A DNA stretch of 21,007 bases. It comes from an uncultured beta proteobacterium. Lineage in GTDB: Bacteria > Pseudomonadota > Gammaproteobacteria > Burkholderiales > Burkholderiaceae. The stretch's first letter is position 1, and every line of letters starts with the position of its first letter. The notes under the pieces are model-generated. The model was not told where the DNA came from, searched no databases, and was given only the letters and a program-made list of their open reading frames with translations. The stretch covers positions 1-21,007 of the forward strand of contig CAIMXN010000178.1 in the NCBI GenBank assembly GCA_903845455.1, written 5' to 3'. This document shows positions 8,101 through 15,663 of this stretch, piece after piece. The position numbers were made by a program, and so were the translations under genes.

Positions 8101-9237
8101 GTGCCGAAAAGTAAACGCGATTATTACGAAGTGCTTGGCTTACCAAAGGGAGCTAGCGACGCAGAATTAAAAACAGCCTATCGCAAATTAGCGATGAAGC
8201 ATCACCCTGATCGCAATCCTGATAACAAAGAATCAGAAGCTAAATTCAAAGAAGTAAAAGAAGCCTATGAAACACTGACAGATCCTAATAAACGCGCTGC
8301 GTATGATCAATATGGTCATGCCGGTGTTGACCCTTCTATGGGTGGATTCGGTGGCGGTGGTTTTAGCGGTGGCGGTGGTTTTGCCGATGCCTTCGGTGAT
8401 ATCTTTGGCGATATTTTCGGTCAAGGTGGCGGTCGTCATGCGGGCCCACAAGTTTACAAGGGTGCTGACTTACGCTACAACATGGATATTACGCTTGAAC
8501 AAGCGGCGGAGGGTTACACCACGCAAATTCGTGTGCCTAGTTGGAGTAATTGCAAGCCATGCAATGGCACTGGCGCAGAGCCTGGTAGTAAGGCTGAAAA
8601 ATGTACCACCTGCGATGGCCATGGTCAGGTGCGAGTACAACAAGGCTTCTTCTCCATGCAGCAAACTTGTCCTAAGTGCCGCGGTACTGGTGAGTACATA
8701 CCTAAGCCATGCAAGACTTGTCATGGTAGTGGTAAACACAAAGAACAAAAAACCCTTGAGATCAAAATTCCTGCCGGAATTGATGATGGCATGCGCGTTC
8801 GTTCCATTGGTAATGGTGAGCCGGGAGTTAATGGTGGCCCATCTGGTGATCTTTATGTTGAAGTGAGGGTCAAACCCCATAAAGTATTTGAGCGCGATGG
8901 TAGCGACTTGCATGTGCAGATGCCGATCTCATTTGCAGCAGCGACTATTGGGGGTGATATTGAAGTGCCAACCTTATCGGGGCGGGTTGAGTTTCCGATT
9001 CCGGAGGGCACGCAAACTGGTAAGACATTCCGTTTACGCAACAAGGGTATCAAAGGTTTGCGCTCAGCGATTGTCGGTGATTTATTTGTTCATGTGATCG
9101 TAGAGACGCCTGTCAAACTCACTGATGAGCAAAAGAAATTACTCAATAAATTTGATGAAAGCTTAAAGTCGGGCGGCGACAAACATAACCCACATCAAAA
9201 GGGTTGGTTCGACGGTGTGAAAAGTTTCTTTAATTAA
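8101..9237 (+). CDS. dnaJ: Chaperone protein DnaJ (Hsp40)
   Basis: DnaJ delivers substrates to DnaK and stimulates its ATPase. The J-domain covers residues 7-72 with the HPD motif at 35-37. A Gly/Phe-rich stretch follows (80-115). The zinc-binding region has four intact CxxCxGxG repeats beginning at C151, C168, C190 and C204, followed by the two beta-rich C-terminal domains. I choose the GTG at 8101: it begins at the conserved PKSKRDYYEVLG and has AGAGGAAG (8089-8096) correctly spaced before it. A GTG ten codons upstream (8071) lies in the stem of the preceding hairpin and adds unlike sequence. This gives 378 residues, close to the E. coli protein. It is probably co-transcribed with dnaK. Confidence 0.97.
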   Translation: MPKSKRDYYEVLGLPKGASDAELKTAYRKLAMKHHPDRNPDNKESEAKFKEVKEAYETLTDPNKRAAYDQYGHAGVDPSMGGFGGGGFSGGGGFADAFGDIFGDIFGQGGGRHAGPQVYKGADLRYNMDITLEQAAEGYTTQIRVPSWSNCKPCNGTGAEPGSKAEKCTTCDGHGQVRVQQGFFSMQQTCPKCRGTGEYIPKPCKTCHGSGKHKEQKTLEIKIPAGIDDGMRVRSIGNGEPGVNGGPSGDLYVEVRVKPHKVFERDGSDLHVQMPISFAAATIGGDIEVPTLSGRVEFPIPEGTQTGKTFRLRNKGIKGLRSAIVGDLFVHVIVETPVKLTDEQKKLLNKFDESLKSGGDKHNPHQKGWFDGVKSFFN

Positions 9238-9257
9238 GATGTAAATGAAGGCTTGAG

Positions 9258-9285
9258 ATTTGCTGGCTAGATTTAGCCGGCAAAT
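9258..9285. terminator. Hairpin between convergent dnaJ and panB, possible two-way terminator
   Basis: ATTTGCTGGCTA (9258-9269) pairs with TAGCCGGCAAAT (9274-9285) over loop GATT, a 12-base stem with one G-U type pair in RNA. It overlaps the last codons of panB. A T-tract is missing on both strands, so termination is inferred from position between convergent genes. Confidence 0.5.
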
Positions 9286-10091
9286 CCATGCTCTACATCA
9301 GGAAACTTTCCTGATTTGACTTCGCGAACATAGGCTTTGACTGCTGCTTCAATGGAATCATGACCATCCATAAAGTTTTTAACAAACTTGGGTGGTTTTC
9401 CTGGGCTGATGCCTAACATATCTTGTAATACCAAAACTTGGCCAGAGCAATCTGGGCCGGCACCTATGCCGATGGTTGGAATAGCTAGCGATTCAGTAAT
9501 CACCTTACCAAGAGAAGAGGGGATTGCTTCGAGCACTAACATTTGAGCGCCTGCGTGTTGGCAGGCTAAAGCTTGTTCTCGCATAAGACTTGCAGCGTCT
9601 TTTGATTTTCCCTGAACTTTGTATCCACCTAAGATATGAACAGATTGGGGTAGCAAACCGAGGTGTGCACATACTGGAACGCTACGCTCCACTAAATATT
9701 GAATGATTTCAACTTGCCAGTCGCCACCACCTTCAAGTTTGACCATATCTGCACCAGCGCGCATCAACTCAGCGGCAGAGTCTAAGGCTTGAGTGGGATC
9801 GCCATAACTGGCAAATGGTAAGTCTGCAATGATGAATGCATGTGTATTGGAACGGACAACACATTCGGTGTGATAAGTCATTTGCTCAACGGTAACAGGA
9901 GTAGTGCTGGAATGGCCTTGAATCACATTGCCCAAGGAATCGCCGACTAGAATCGTCTCAACGCCGCAGCGATTGAGTAGGGCTGACATCGTTGAGTCAT
10001 AAGCTGTCAGCATTGAGATCTTCTCTCCAGCAGTATGCATGGAAAGAAGATTGGAAATGGTGATTGGCTTGTCGCCTTGTAAGTAACCCAT
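9273..10091 (-). CDS. panB: 3-methyl-2-oxobutanoate hydroxymethyltransferase (ketopantoate hydroxymethyltransferase)
   Basis: PanB adds a hydroxymethyl group from methylenetetrahydrofolate to alpha-ketoisovalerate, the first committed step of pantothenate and coenzyme A synthesis. The 272-residue protein shows KISMLTAYDSTMSALLNRCG, then VGDSLGNV (magnesium-binding Asp), IADLPFASYG (second metal-binding Asp), MVKLEGG and the catalytic Glu in LVLEAIP. GIGAGPDCSGQVLVLQDMLG is the conserved C-terminal block. The start ATG at 10089-10091 lies 17 bases after the folK stop; no clear ribosome site is seen, which suggests dependence on upstream translation. It is the last gene of the minus-strand run. 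panC, its usual partner, does not follow: dnaJ is convergent instead. Confidence 0.97.
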   Translation of the reverse strand: MGYLQGDKPITISNLLSMHTAGEKISMLTAYDSTMSALLNRCGVETILVGDSLGNVIQGHSSTTPVTVEQMTYHTECVVRSNTHAFIIADLPFASYGDPTQALDSAAELMRAGADMVKLEGGGDWQVEIIQYLVERSVPVCAHLGLLPQSVHILGGYKVQGKSKDAASLMREQALACQHAGAQMLVLEAIPSSLGKVITESLAIPTIGIGAGPDCSGQVLVLQDMLGISPGKPPKFVKNFMDGHDSIEAAVKAYVREVKSGKFPDVEHGFAG

Positions 10092-10108
10092 GGCGAGAGT
10101 TTAATGAA

Positions 10109-10636
10109 TTAATGCGCAGTTTGGCTAGAAACGTCTTTTTCCCCGCAATTACAGTTACGGCAGGGTAGTTTTTCAATTCTTTGATTAGTCACTTGGGGTA
10201 AATAGCTCTTGAGTTCGCCGATATTGGGTAAGAAGAAATTAGGTGCGATCTCAAGCAAGGGTAATAGCACAAAGGAACGTTCAATGATCCGAGGGTGGGG
10301 CAAAGTCAATTCTGCGTCATTTTGGGACACGCCCTCGAATGTCAGAATATCTAAATCTAGAGTACGAGGCGCATTGGTATAGGCGCGCTCCCGTCCAAAC
10401 TCCTGTTCAACAGCCTGGCAAACGTGCAAAAGACCGTAGGGACTGAGTTCAGTTTCAATTTCAATGACAGCATTGATGTAGTCACCACCCGCAGCTGCTA
10501 TAGGCGCGCTTTGATAAAAGCAGCTTTTGGCTAGGATTTGCAATTCACGGCGTTGCGCAAGACAGACAATCGCATCAGTGATGAGCTGACGTGTGTCGCC
10601 GATGTTGCCACCAAATCCGATAAAGGCCCGAGCCAT
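10109..10636 (-). CDS. folK: 2-amino-4-hydroxy-6-hydroxymethyldihydropteridine pyrophosphokinase
   Basis: HPPK transfers pyrophosphate from ATP to the pterin precursor in folate synthesis. The fold's signatures are clear: AFIGFGGNIGDTRQ at the N-terminus, then FYQSAPI, NAVIEIETELSPYGLL, the ATP/metal block APRTLDLDIL and LPHPRIIERSFVLLPLLEI. I start at the ATG 10634-10636 (175 residues), which has GGAAAT directly upstream at suitable distance; a TTG five codons earlier (10651) is the alternative. After the family's usual end the protein carries a short tail with cysteines at about residues 159, 162 and 164 (PCRNCNCGEKD), which E. coli FolK lacks. Located between pcnB (53 bases upstream) and panB, like pcnB-folK in E. 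coli. Confidence 0.95.
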   Translation of the reverse strand: MARAFIGFGGNIGDTRQLITDAIVCLAQRRELQILAKSCFYQSAPIAAAGGDYINAVIEIETELSPYGLLHVCQAVEQEFGRERAYTNAPRTLDLDILTFEGVSQNDAELTLPHPRIIERSFVLLPLLEIAPNFFLPNIGELKSYLPQVTNQRIEKLPCRNCNCGEKDVSSQTAH

Positions 10637-10689
10637 ACGATTTCCAAACAAGAGATGAAACTACTTTACTGAAATTTTCTCAATCTTGC

Positions 10690-12096
10690 TTAGCTTGCTT
10701 CGCCTTCAGTAGGGGCGGTAGCTTTAGGCTTTCTGCGGCGGCGTCTTTTGACCAGGGAATTGGTATTGCCACTACCAGAATCATTTTTGGCAGATGCCAT
10801 CAAAGCCTCTTGCCCAACTGGATCTGTTGCAATAAAGCTGGTCCACCATTCACCCAAGGCTGGACTTTGTTCGCCAGTGGCACAACGAAGCAACAGGAAG
10901 TCATAACCCGCCCTAAAGCGTGGAGACTCAATCAGGCGATAAGGGTAGCGACCCAGTCGCTTTTCAAAACGGGGTTGCATGGACCAGATTTCTCGCATAT
11001 CACTTTCAAAGCGGCGCTGAATGGTCATGCCGCTACTTTGAGTGGCAATCGTATCGTCCATGGCGTCATGAAGAGCTGGAATATTGGACATGCCTTTGGA
11101 CAGGTTCTGCCTCCAGTTTTTAAGGAGGTCTGGCCATAGCAAGGTTGCGAAGAGAAAACCCGCAGAAACACTTTTACCAGATTGAATGCGTTGGTCGGTA
11201 TTGGCAAGAGCAAGACGTACAAAATCGTTTGCGTCTTTAGAGTCTGCTTTCGTATCGAGAATATGATCAAGCAGGGGTAGCAGCCCATGGTGTAATCCAG
11301 CATCGCGTAATCCTTGGATCGCTGCCCAAGAATAGCCAGACATCAATAGTTTGAGGATTTCATCAAAGAGGCGAGCCGCAGGAACATCATGAATTAAGTT
11401 ACTGAGTTTGGTAATCGGTGCACGTGTCGCTGCGTCTAAAGTGAATCCTGTTTTGGCAGCAAAGCGAATCGCTCGTAACATCCGAATCGGATCTTCACGA
11501 TAGCGTTTTGCAGGATCACCAATCATCCGTAATGTTTTCTTTTGCATGTCAGCCATGCCGCCGTGATAATCGAGGACTGTTTCAGTGGCTGGGTCGTAAT
11601 ACATGGCATTAATGCTGAAGTCCCGACGTGCAGCATCTTCATGTTGTGAGCCCCAAACGTTATCCCGCAGGATGCGACCGTTTTCTGCAACATGATCTCC
11701 AGCATTATCCAGTAGAGCTCTAAAGGTTGATACCTCAATAATCTCAGGCGCACCTTTACCAAAAAAAGTAACGTGCACAATCTGAAAGCGCCGCCCAATG
11801 AGCCGAGCTTTGCGAAAGAGTTTTTGTACTTGGTCGGGAGTAGCATTGGTTGCCACATCAAAATCTTTTGGCCCAATGCCAAGTGCTAGATCGCGTACGG
11901 CACCACCTACGATGAATGCATCGTAGCCAGCTTGCTGGAGTGTATCGGTTACCTTAACCGCATTCTTAGAAAGTAGATGTGGATCTATGCGATGGGTTTT
12001 TTTAGGAACGCGCTTAGGTGCGCCTGTGTGATTTGCTTGCGTATGTCGATCCATTGGATCACGGCGCAAGATGCGTTTAATAAATCTAGTAATCAT
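10690..12096 (-). CDS. pcnB: Poly(A) polymerase I
   Basis: PcnB adds 3' poly(A) tails that promote RNA decay. The class II nucleotidyltransferase core is plain: FIVGGAVRDLALG at about residues 60-72, then KDFDVATNATPDQV with the catalytic DxD aspartates, and RRDFSINAMYYD. It is distinguished from the CCA-adding enzyme by the PcnB-type context (KLFRKARLIGRRFQIVHV), a basic N-terminal extension and a basic C-terminal tail (VKRRRRRKPKA). Length 468 residues is typical. The ATG (12094-12096) overlaps the stop of the upstream HAD phosphatase gene as ATGA, indicating translational coupling. folK follows after 53 bases. Confidence 0.95.
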   Translation of the reverse strand: MITRFIKRILRRDPMDRHTQANHTGAPKRVPKKTHRIDPHLLSKNAVKVTDTLQQAGYDAFIVGGAVRDLALGIGPKDFDVATNATPDQVQKLFRKARLIGRRFQIVHVTFFGKGAPEIIEVSTFRALLDNAGDHVAENGRILRDNVWGSQHEDAARRDFSINAMYYDPATETVLDYHGGMADMQKKTLRMIGDPAKRYREDPIRMLRAIRFAAKTGFTLDAATRAPITKLSNLIHDVPAARLFDEILKLLMSGYSWAAIQGLRDAGLHHGLLPLLDHILDTKADSKDANDFVRLALANTDQRIQSGKSVSAGFLFATLLWPDLLKNWRQNLSKGMSNIPALHDAMDDTIATQSSGMTIQRRFESDMREIWSMQPRFEKRLGRYPYRLIESPRFRAGYDFLLLRCATGEQSPALGEWWTSFIATDPVGQEALMASAKNDSGSGNTNSLVKRRRRRKPKATAPTEGEAS

Positions 12097-12773
12097 GCAA
12101 ACAATTCAAGAATAGGCCAATTTCGTTTGGCTGCTTCGCTACGAAGAAGTGCATCTGGATTTGTGGCAACAGGGTTACTCACCTTTTCTAAAAGCGGTAA
12201 ATCATTCATTGAGTCTGAGTAAAAATAACTACGCGGTAATCGGTCTAAAGCAAGATTTTGGCTAGCTAGCCAATCATGCACCCTCTGAATCTTACCTTCA
12301 CGAAAGTTGGGCGCACCTTTTACTTCGCCCGTAAAATTTGCTAGGGGATGATCTCCTGCGGTTGCTGGTTCTGTTGCAATTAAATGTTCAATGCCAAAGC
12401 TCTCTACGATCGGGCGGGTAACGAAACTGTTGGTAGCAGTCACCACACAACATAGATCTCCGGCATCCTGATGCCGTTTAACGAGATCCAATGCCTGTTG
12501 GCGCAAGTGTCCATGGATCACTTCTTTCATAAAGGCATCGTGCCATTCTTTTAGCTGTGCACGCGAATGTTCTGACAATGGCTTTAAAGCAAAGCGCAGA
12601 AATTCATCAATATCCAGCCTACCATTTTTGTAATCCTGATAGAAGCGCTCATTTTGTTCCGCGTAATACTGGCTATCTACTACCCCAATACGGGCTAAAA
12701 ATTGTCCCCATTCATAATCGCTATCGCAAGGCAAGAGCGTGTGATCTAAGTCGAAGAGGGCGAGTTGAGTCAT
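12093..12773 (-). CDS. HAD-superfamily hydrolase, family IB (phosphoserine-phosphatase-like)
   Basis: A 226-residue cytosolic HAD phosphatase. Motif I is LALFDLDHTLLP with the nucleophile D8 and acid D10, motif II is the Thr in VVTATNSFV, motif III the Lys in FREGKIQRV, and motif IV YFYSDSMNDLPLL with the two metal-binding aspartates. The alpha-helical cap lies after motif I, as in subclass IB (SerB-like). Family relatives have been annotated as phosphoserine or histidinol-phosphate phosphatases; the sequence alone does not decide the substrate, so I give no symbol. It overlaps hda upstream and pcnB downstream, each by an ATGA, placing it firmly inside the operon. Confidence 0.9.
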   Translation of the reverse strand: MTQLALFDLDHTLLPCDSDYEWGQFLARIGVVDSQYYAEQNERFYQDYKNGRLDIDEFLRFALKPLSEHSRAQLKEWHDAFMKEVIHGHLRQQALDLVKRHQDAGDLCCVVTATNSFVTRPIVESFGIEHLIATEPATAGDHPLANFTGEVKGAPNFREGKIQRVHDWLASQNLALDRLPRSYFYSDSMNDLPLLEKVSNPVATNPDALLRSEAAKRNWPILELFA

Positions 12774-13537
12774 TGAGTAATGTGTTTTGGTTGCAAAAGC
12801 TCGCGTACCAGCGGCAAGGTTACGGCACGTTTTGTTTCTAGCGAATAAGAATCTAATGCATCTATTAAAGCCATTAAATTTGGCATGTCACGGTAAAAGC
12901 GATTTAACAACCAAGGCAGTACATCCGGCGATAAGACGAGACCACGTGCCTGGGCTGCTTGTTCTAAAGCTTGTATTTTCTCATCATCATCCAAAAGTTG
13001 GGTTTTAAAGACTAAACCCCAGCCAAGACGTGTACGAAGGTCTTCGCGCAGTTCTAAGTTAGCTGGCGCTGCCTTGCCAGCCATAAAGATATGAATGGCT
13101 TTGCTCGCTTGAACACCATTGAGAATGCGAAAAAATGAGGCAACAAGACGCTCATCAAGGCGATCGACATCATCAACGGTAATCACAGATGGCGCATCGA
13201 GTTCACCTAGAAAGGCCATTTTTTCTTCAAGCCGTACCCAGGAGATTGGTTCGCTTGGGCGAAGGGGAAAGCATTGAAGGCCCAATTGCTCTGCTGCGTT
13301 ACCTAGGGCTGAGAGAAGGTGACTGCGTCCCGAGCCTTCTGGGCCCCACCAGTAAATCCATCGTTGGTTTAAGGGATTTTCTGTTGAATCACTTTGTTTA
13401 GTGGCCCAATTGTCGACCAAGTGACGCAAGCTGGAGATGAGCGCTAGATCTTTGCCGGGTAAAAAATTGTCGAGAGTGGCCTTTGGCGTATGGCTGATGT
13501 CAAGCGCAAACTGTCTTGGCAGAGGGATGTTGTTCAT
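12770..13537 (-). CDS. hda: DnaA regulatory inactivator Hda
   Basis: Hda, with the DNA-loaded sliding clamp, stimulates ATP hydrolysis by DnaA and so prevents over-initiation of replication. I take the ATG at 13535-13537 (255 residues), because the clamp-binding motif QFALDI then sits at residues 9-14, just where E. coli Hda has its QLSLPL. The earlier in-frame start at 13588 would extend into the permease gene. Walker A is GPEGSGRS (65-72), with Arg where most AAA+ proteins have Lys, as I recall for E. coli Hda too. Walker B is VITVDD (118-123). RLGWGLVFKTQLLDDDEKIQ and the C-terminal LPLVRELL match the family. It is shorter than DnaA and lacks a helix-turn-helix DNA-binding domain. It ends in an ATGA overlap with the HAD gene. 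Confidence 0.92.
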   Translation of the reverse strand: MNNIPLPRQFALDISHTPKATLDNFLPGKDLALISSLRHLVDNWATKQSDSTENPLNQRWIYWWGPEGSGRSHLLSALGNAAEQLGLQCFPLRPSEPISWVRLEEKMAFLGELDAPSVITVDDVDRLDERLVASFFRILNGVQASKAIHIFMAGKAAPANLELREDLRTRLGWGLVFKTQLLDDDEKIQALEQAAQARGLVLSPDVLPWLLNRFYRDMPNLMALIDALDSYSLETKRAVTLPLVRELLQPKHITQ

Positions 13538-13548
13538 TACTACGAGGC

Positions 13549-14538
13549 TTACTTTTGATACCAAGTACTTTGGGTATAGCGTGACCAACCGTACTGAATG
13601 AGCACTAGGCTCACTGCGCTAATTGGCAGGGCAAGAAGTACACCAAAGAAGCCAAACAATTTACCAAACAATAGCAAAGCAAAAAGTACGGCAACGGGAT
13701 GCAGACCAATACGTTCGCCAACCAAACGGGGCGTTAGAAAGAAACCTTCAAGAAATTGTCCAAGGCCATAAAGTATCAATACGCCAATCATGGCGCTGCC
13801 AGGCCCAAATTGAAGCAGCGCCGAAACGATTGCCAATGTTAGCCCCAGGGCAATACCAATATAAGGGATCACGATCATGAGCGCAGTAAATACGCCTAAG
13901 GCTACCGCACCCTGAATGCCGATCAGGTTTAAGCCAATACCATAGAAAATAGACATGATGGCAATCACGATTAGCATGCCTCTCAGATATTGAGAGAGTA
14001 ATCCATCGGTATGCATCGCTAGTTGATGCACGGTTTCTTGGGCACGCAGTGGAACCAGATGTTTCAATATGGAGAAGAAGTGATCCCAATCGATCAGTAG
14101 ATAGAACATCACAAAGAGAATTAAGACTGCATTCACAAATCCAGCAATGACAGAGCTTCCAGACATCAATACCGTATCGATAGTGGAGCTCATTAGCGCA
14201 TTGGAGTTATCGTTAATGTGCGCAGTGATTTTTTGGGTTACATGCGTCTTGAGGTCAGTCCAGTCAAAGTTGATATGAAATTCAGTGAGTTTTGGGCCTA
14301 GCCAAGATTGGGTATTTTGAATCCAGTCTGGCAACTGAGTTTTAATGAGTGGGATTTCGTTTTTAAGTAGTCCGATAAACAGGGTTAGGATGAAAAAAAC
14401 TAAGCCTAGGCCAATAATCATGGCTATGGCAGCTGCTACAGCGCGCGGGATTTTCCGGCCTTCAAGCCATAGGCACACTGGGCGCAGGGCATACGCCAGG
14501 ATAAATGCAGTGAGAAAAGGGGTAAAAATTTCGGCCAT
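13549..14538 (-). CDS. AI-2E family (PerM-like) inner-membrane transporter
   Basis: A 329-residue polytopic membrane protein of the AI-2E/PerM exporter family. The N-terminus FTPFLTAFILAYALRPV matches the family's first conserved block, and the C-terminal signature PRLVGERIGLHPVAVLFALL, then LFGKLFGFFGVLLALP, is diagnostic. Several other hydrophobic segments of about 20 residues are visible (for example around residues 34-60, 150-180 and 205-260). The usual helix before TPF is mostly missing: an in-frame TGA lies about eight codons upstream, and no start codon lies between. GAGGA about ten bases before the ATG may be the ribosome site. The substrate is unknown. It is the first gene of the minus-strand run and lies 11 bases from hda, divergent from purM. 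Confidence 0.88.
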   Translation of the reverse strand: MAEIFTPFLTAFILAYALRPVCLWLEGRKIPRAVAAAIAMIIGLGLVFFILTLFIGLLKNEIPLIKTQLPDWIQNTQSWLGPKLTEFHINFDWTDLKTHVTQKITAHINDNSNALMSSTIDTVLMSGSSVIAGFVNAVLILFVMFYLLIDWDHFFSILKHLVPLRAQETVHQLAMHTDGLLSQYLRGMLIVIAIMSIFYGIGLNLIGIQGAVALGVFTALMIVIPYIGIALGLTLAIVSALLQFGPGSAMIGVLILYGLGQFLEGFFLTPRLVGERIGLHPVAVLFALLLFGKLFGFFGVLLALPISAVSLVLIQYGWSRYTQSTWYQK

Positions 14539-14610
14539 CTTGTATGAATCCTCTAGAATTCAATGATTCTACTGACCAAGTACCGTTTTTACTAATCTTC
14601 CGGCTCCGCC

Positions 14611-15663
14611 ATGACCTCATCTACTAATTCCCCTTCAAAAGGCCTTTCCTACCGCGATGCTGGTGTCGATATTGATGCTGGGGATGATTTAGTTGATCGG
14701 ATTAAGCCTTTGGCTAAAAAGACCATGCGTGAGGGTGTTTTGGCCGGTATTGGTGGCTTTGGGGCTCTTTTTGAAGTGCCTAAGCGCTATAAGGAGCCCG
14801 TGCTCGTCGCTGGTACCGATGGTGTAGGCACCAAGCTACGCTTAGCTTTTGAATGGAATCGTCATGACACTATTGGTCAAGATCTAGTGGCTATGAGTGT
14901 TAACGATATTTTGGTTCAAGGTGCGGAGCCACTCTTTTTTCTAGATTACTTTGCCTGCGGTAAATTAACTGTTGATATGGCGGCTACTGTAGTGGCTGGC
15001 ATTGCTTATGGTTGCGAACTATCTGGTTGCGCCTTAATTGGTGGTGAGACTGCTGAAATGCCTGGGATGTATCCTCCAGGTGAATATGATTTAGCTGGTT
15101 TTGCAGTAGGTGCGGTTGAGAAATCCAAAATCATTACTGGTGCAACGATTGCACCAGGCGATGTTGTTTTAGCGATTGCCTCCAGTGGTGCCCATTCGAA
15201 TGGCTATTCTTTGGTACGCAAAATTATTGAACGCGCCGGCGCAAAACCCAGCGATGATTTAGGTGGTCGCCCATTAGGTGATGTGGTGATGGCCCCCACG
15301 GAAATTTATGTGAAGCCACTGTTGAAGTTGATTTCAGAAATCAATGTTAAAGGGATGGCACACATTACTGGTGGTGGTTTGGTAGATAACGTGCCACGCG
15401 TACTCCCAGAAAATACCCAAGCAGTTTTGCATCGCGATAGCTGGCAAATGCCAGAGCTCTTCCGTTGGTTACAAATGAAGGGTGGTGTTGCCGATGCGGA
15501 GATGGTGCGCGTCTTTAACTGCGGTATTGGTATGGTGGTGATTGTTTCTGCCGATCAAGCAGATGCTGCTATCAAGTCGCTCAATGGCCAAGGCTTAACA
15601 GCGTGGACTGTTGGTGAAGTGGTGGAGCGCCCTAAAGATGCTCCACAAACCATTGTGATCTAA
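14611..15663 (+). CDS. purM: Phosphoribosylformylglycinamidine cyclo-ligase (AIR synthetase)
   Basis: PurM closes the imidazole ring of AIR using ATP, the fifth step of purine synthesis. The 350-residue protein has the conserved LSYRDAGVDIDAGDDLVDRI N-terminus, then GGFGALFEVP, the glycine-rich LVAGTDGVGTKLRLA, QDLVAMSVNDILVQGAEPLF, GGETAEMPGMYPPGEYDLAG, SSGAHSNGYSLVRK and HITGGGLVDNVPRVLP. The ATG at 14611 is the natural start; no strong ribosome site precedes it. It is divergent from the AI-2E permease gene across 72 bases, where any promoters for both must lie; I could not assign a convincing one. Its TAA interleaves with the stop of the convergent miaA. Confidence 0.97.
   Translation: MTSSTNSPSKGLSYRDAGVDIDAGDDLVDRIKPLAKKTMREGVLAGIGGFGALFEVPKRYKEPVLVAGTDGVGTKLRLAFEWNRHDTIGQDLVAMSVNDILVQGAEPLFFLDYFACGKLTVDMAATVVAGIAYGCELSGCALIGGETAEMPGMYPPGEYDLAGFAVGAVEKSKIITGATIAPGDVVLAIASSGAHSNGYSLVRKIIERAGAKPSDDLGGRPLGDVVMAPTEIYVKPLLKLISEINVKGMAHITGGGLVDNVPRVLPENTQAVLHRDSWQMPELFRWLQMKGGVADAEMVRVFNCGIGMVVIVSADQADAAIKSLNGQGLTAWTVGEVVERPKDAPQTIVI

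Noticed and set aside
8303..8866. Long open frame of 187 codons on the plus strand inside dnaJ
   Set aside because: It is a different frame of dnaJ; its Val/Ala-rich and low-complexity protein mirrors the glycine-rich dnaJ codons, and dnaJ fully explains the region.
8470..8913. Open frame of 147 codons antisense to dnaJ
   Set aside because: It is a shadow of the strongly conserved dnaJ frame, with no ribosome site or family resemblance.
11523..11882. Open frame of 119 codons in another frame within pcnB
   Set aside because: Same strand, different frame, wholly inside a conserved pcnB region; no independent start signal.
14546..14569. GAATC ... GATTC inverted repeat between the permease gene and purM as an operator
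   Set aside because: The arms are only five bases long with a 14-base gap around an EcoRI-like GAATTC; it is easily due to chance.
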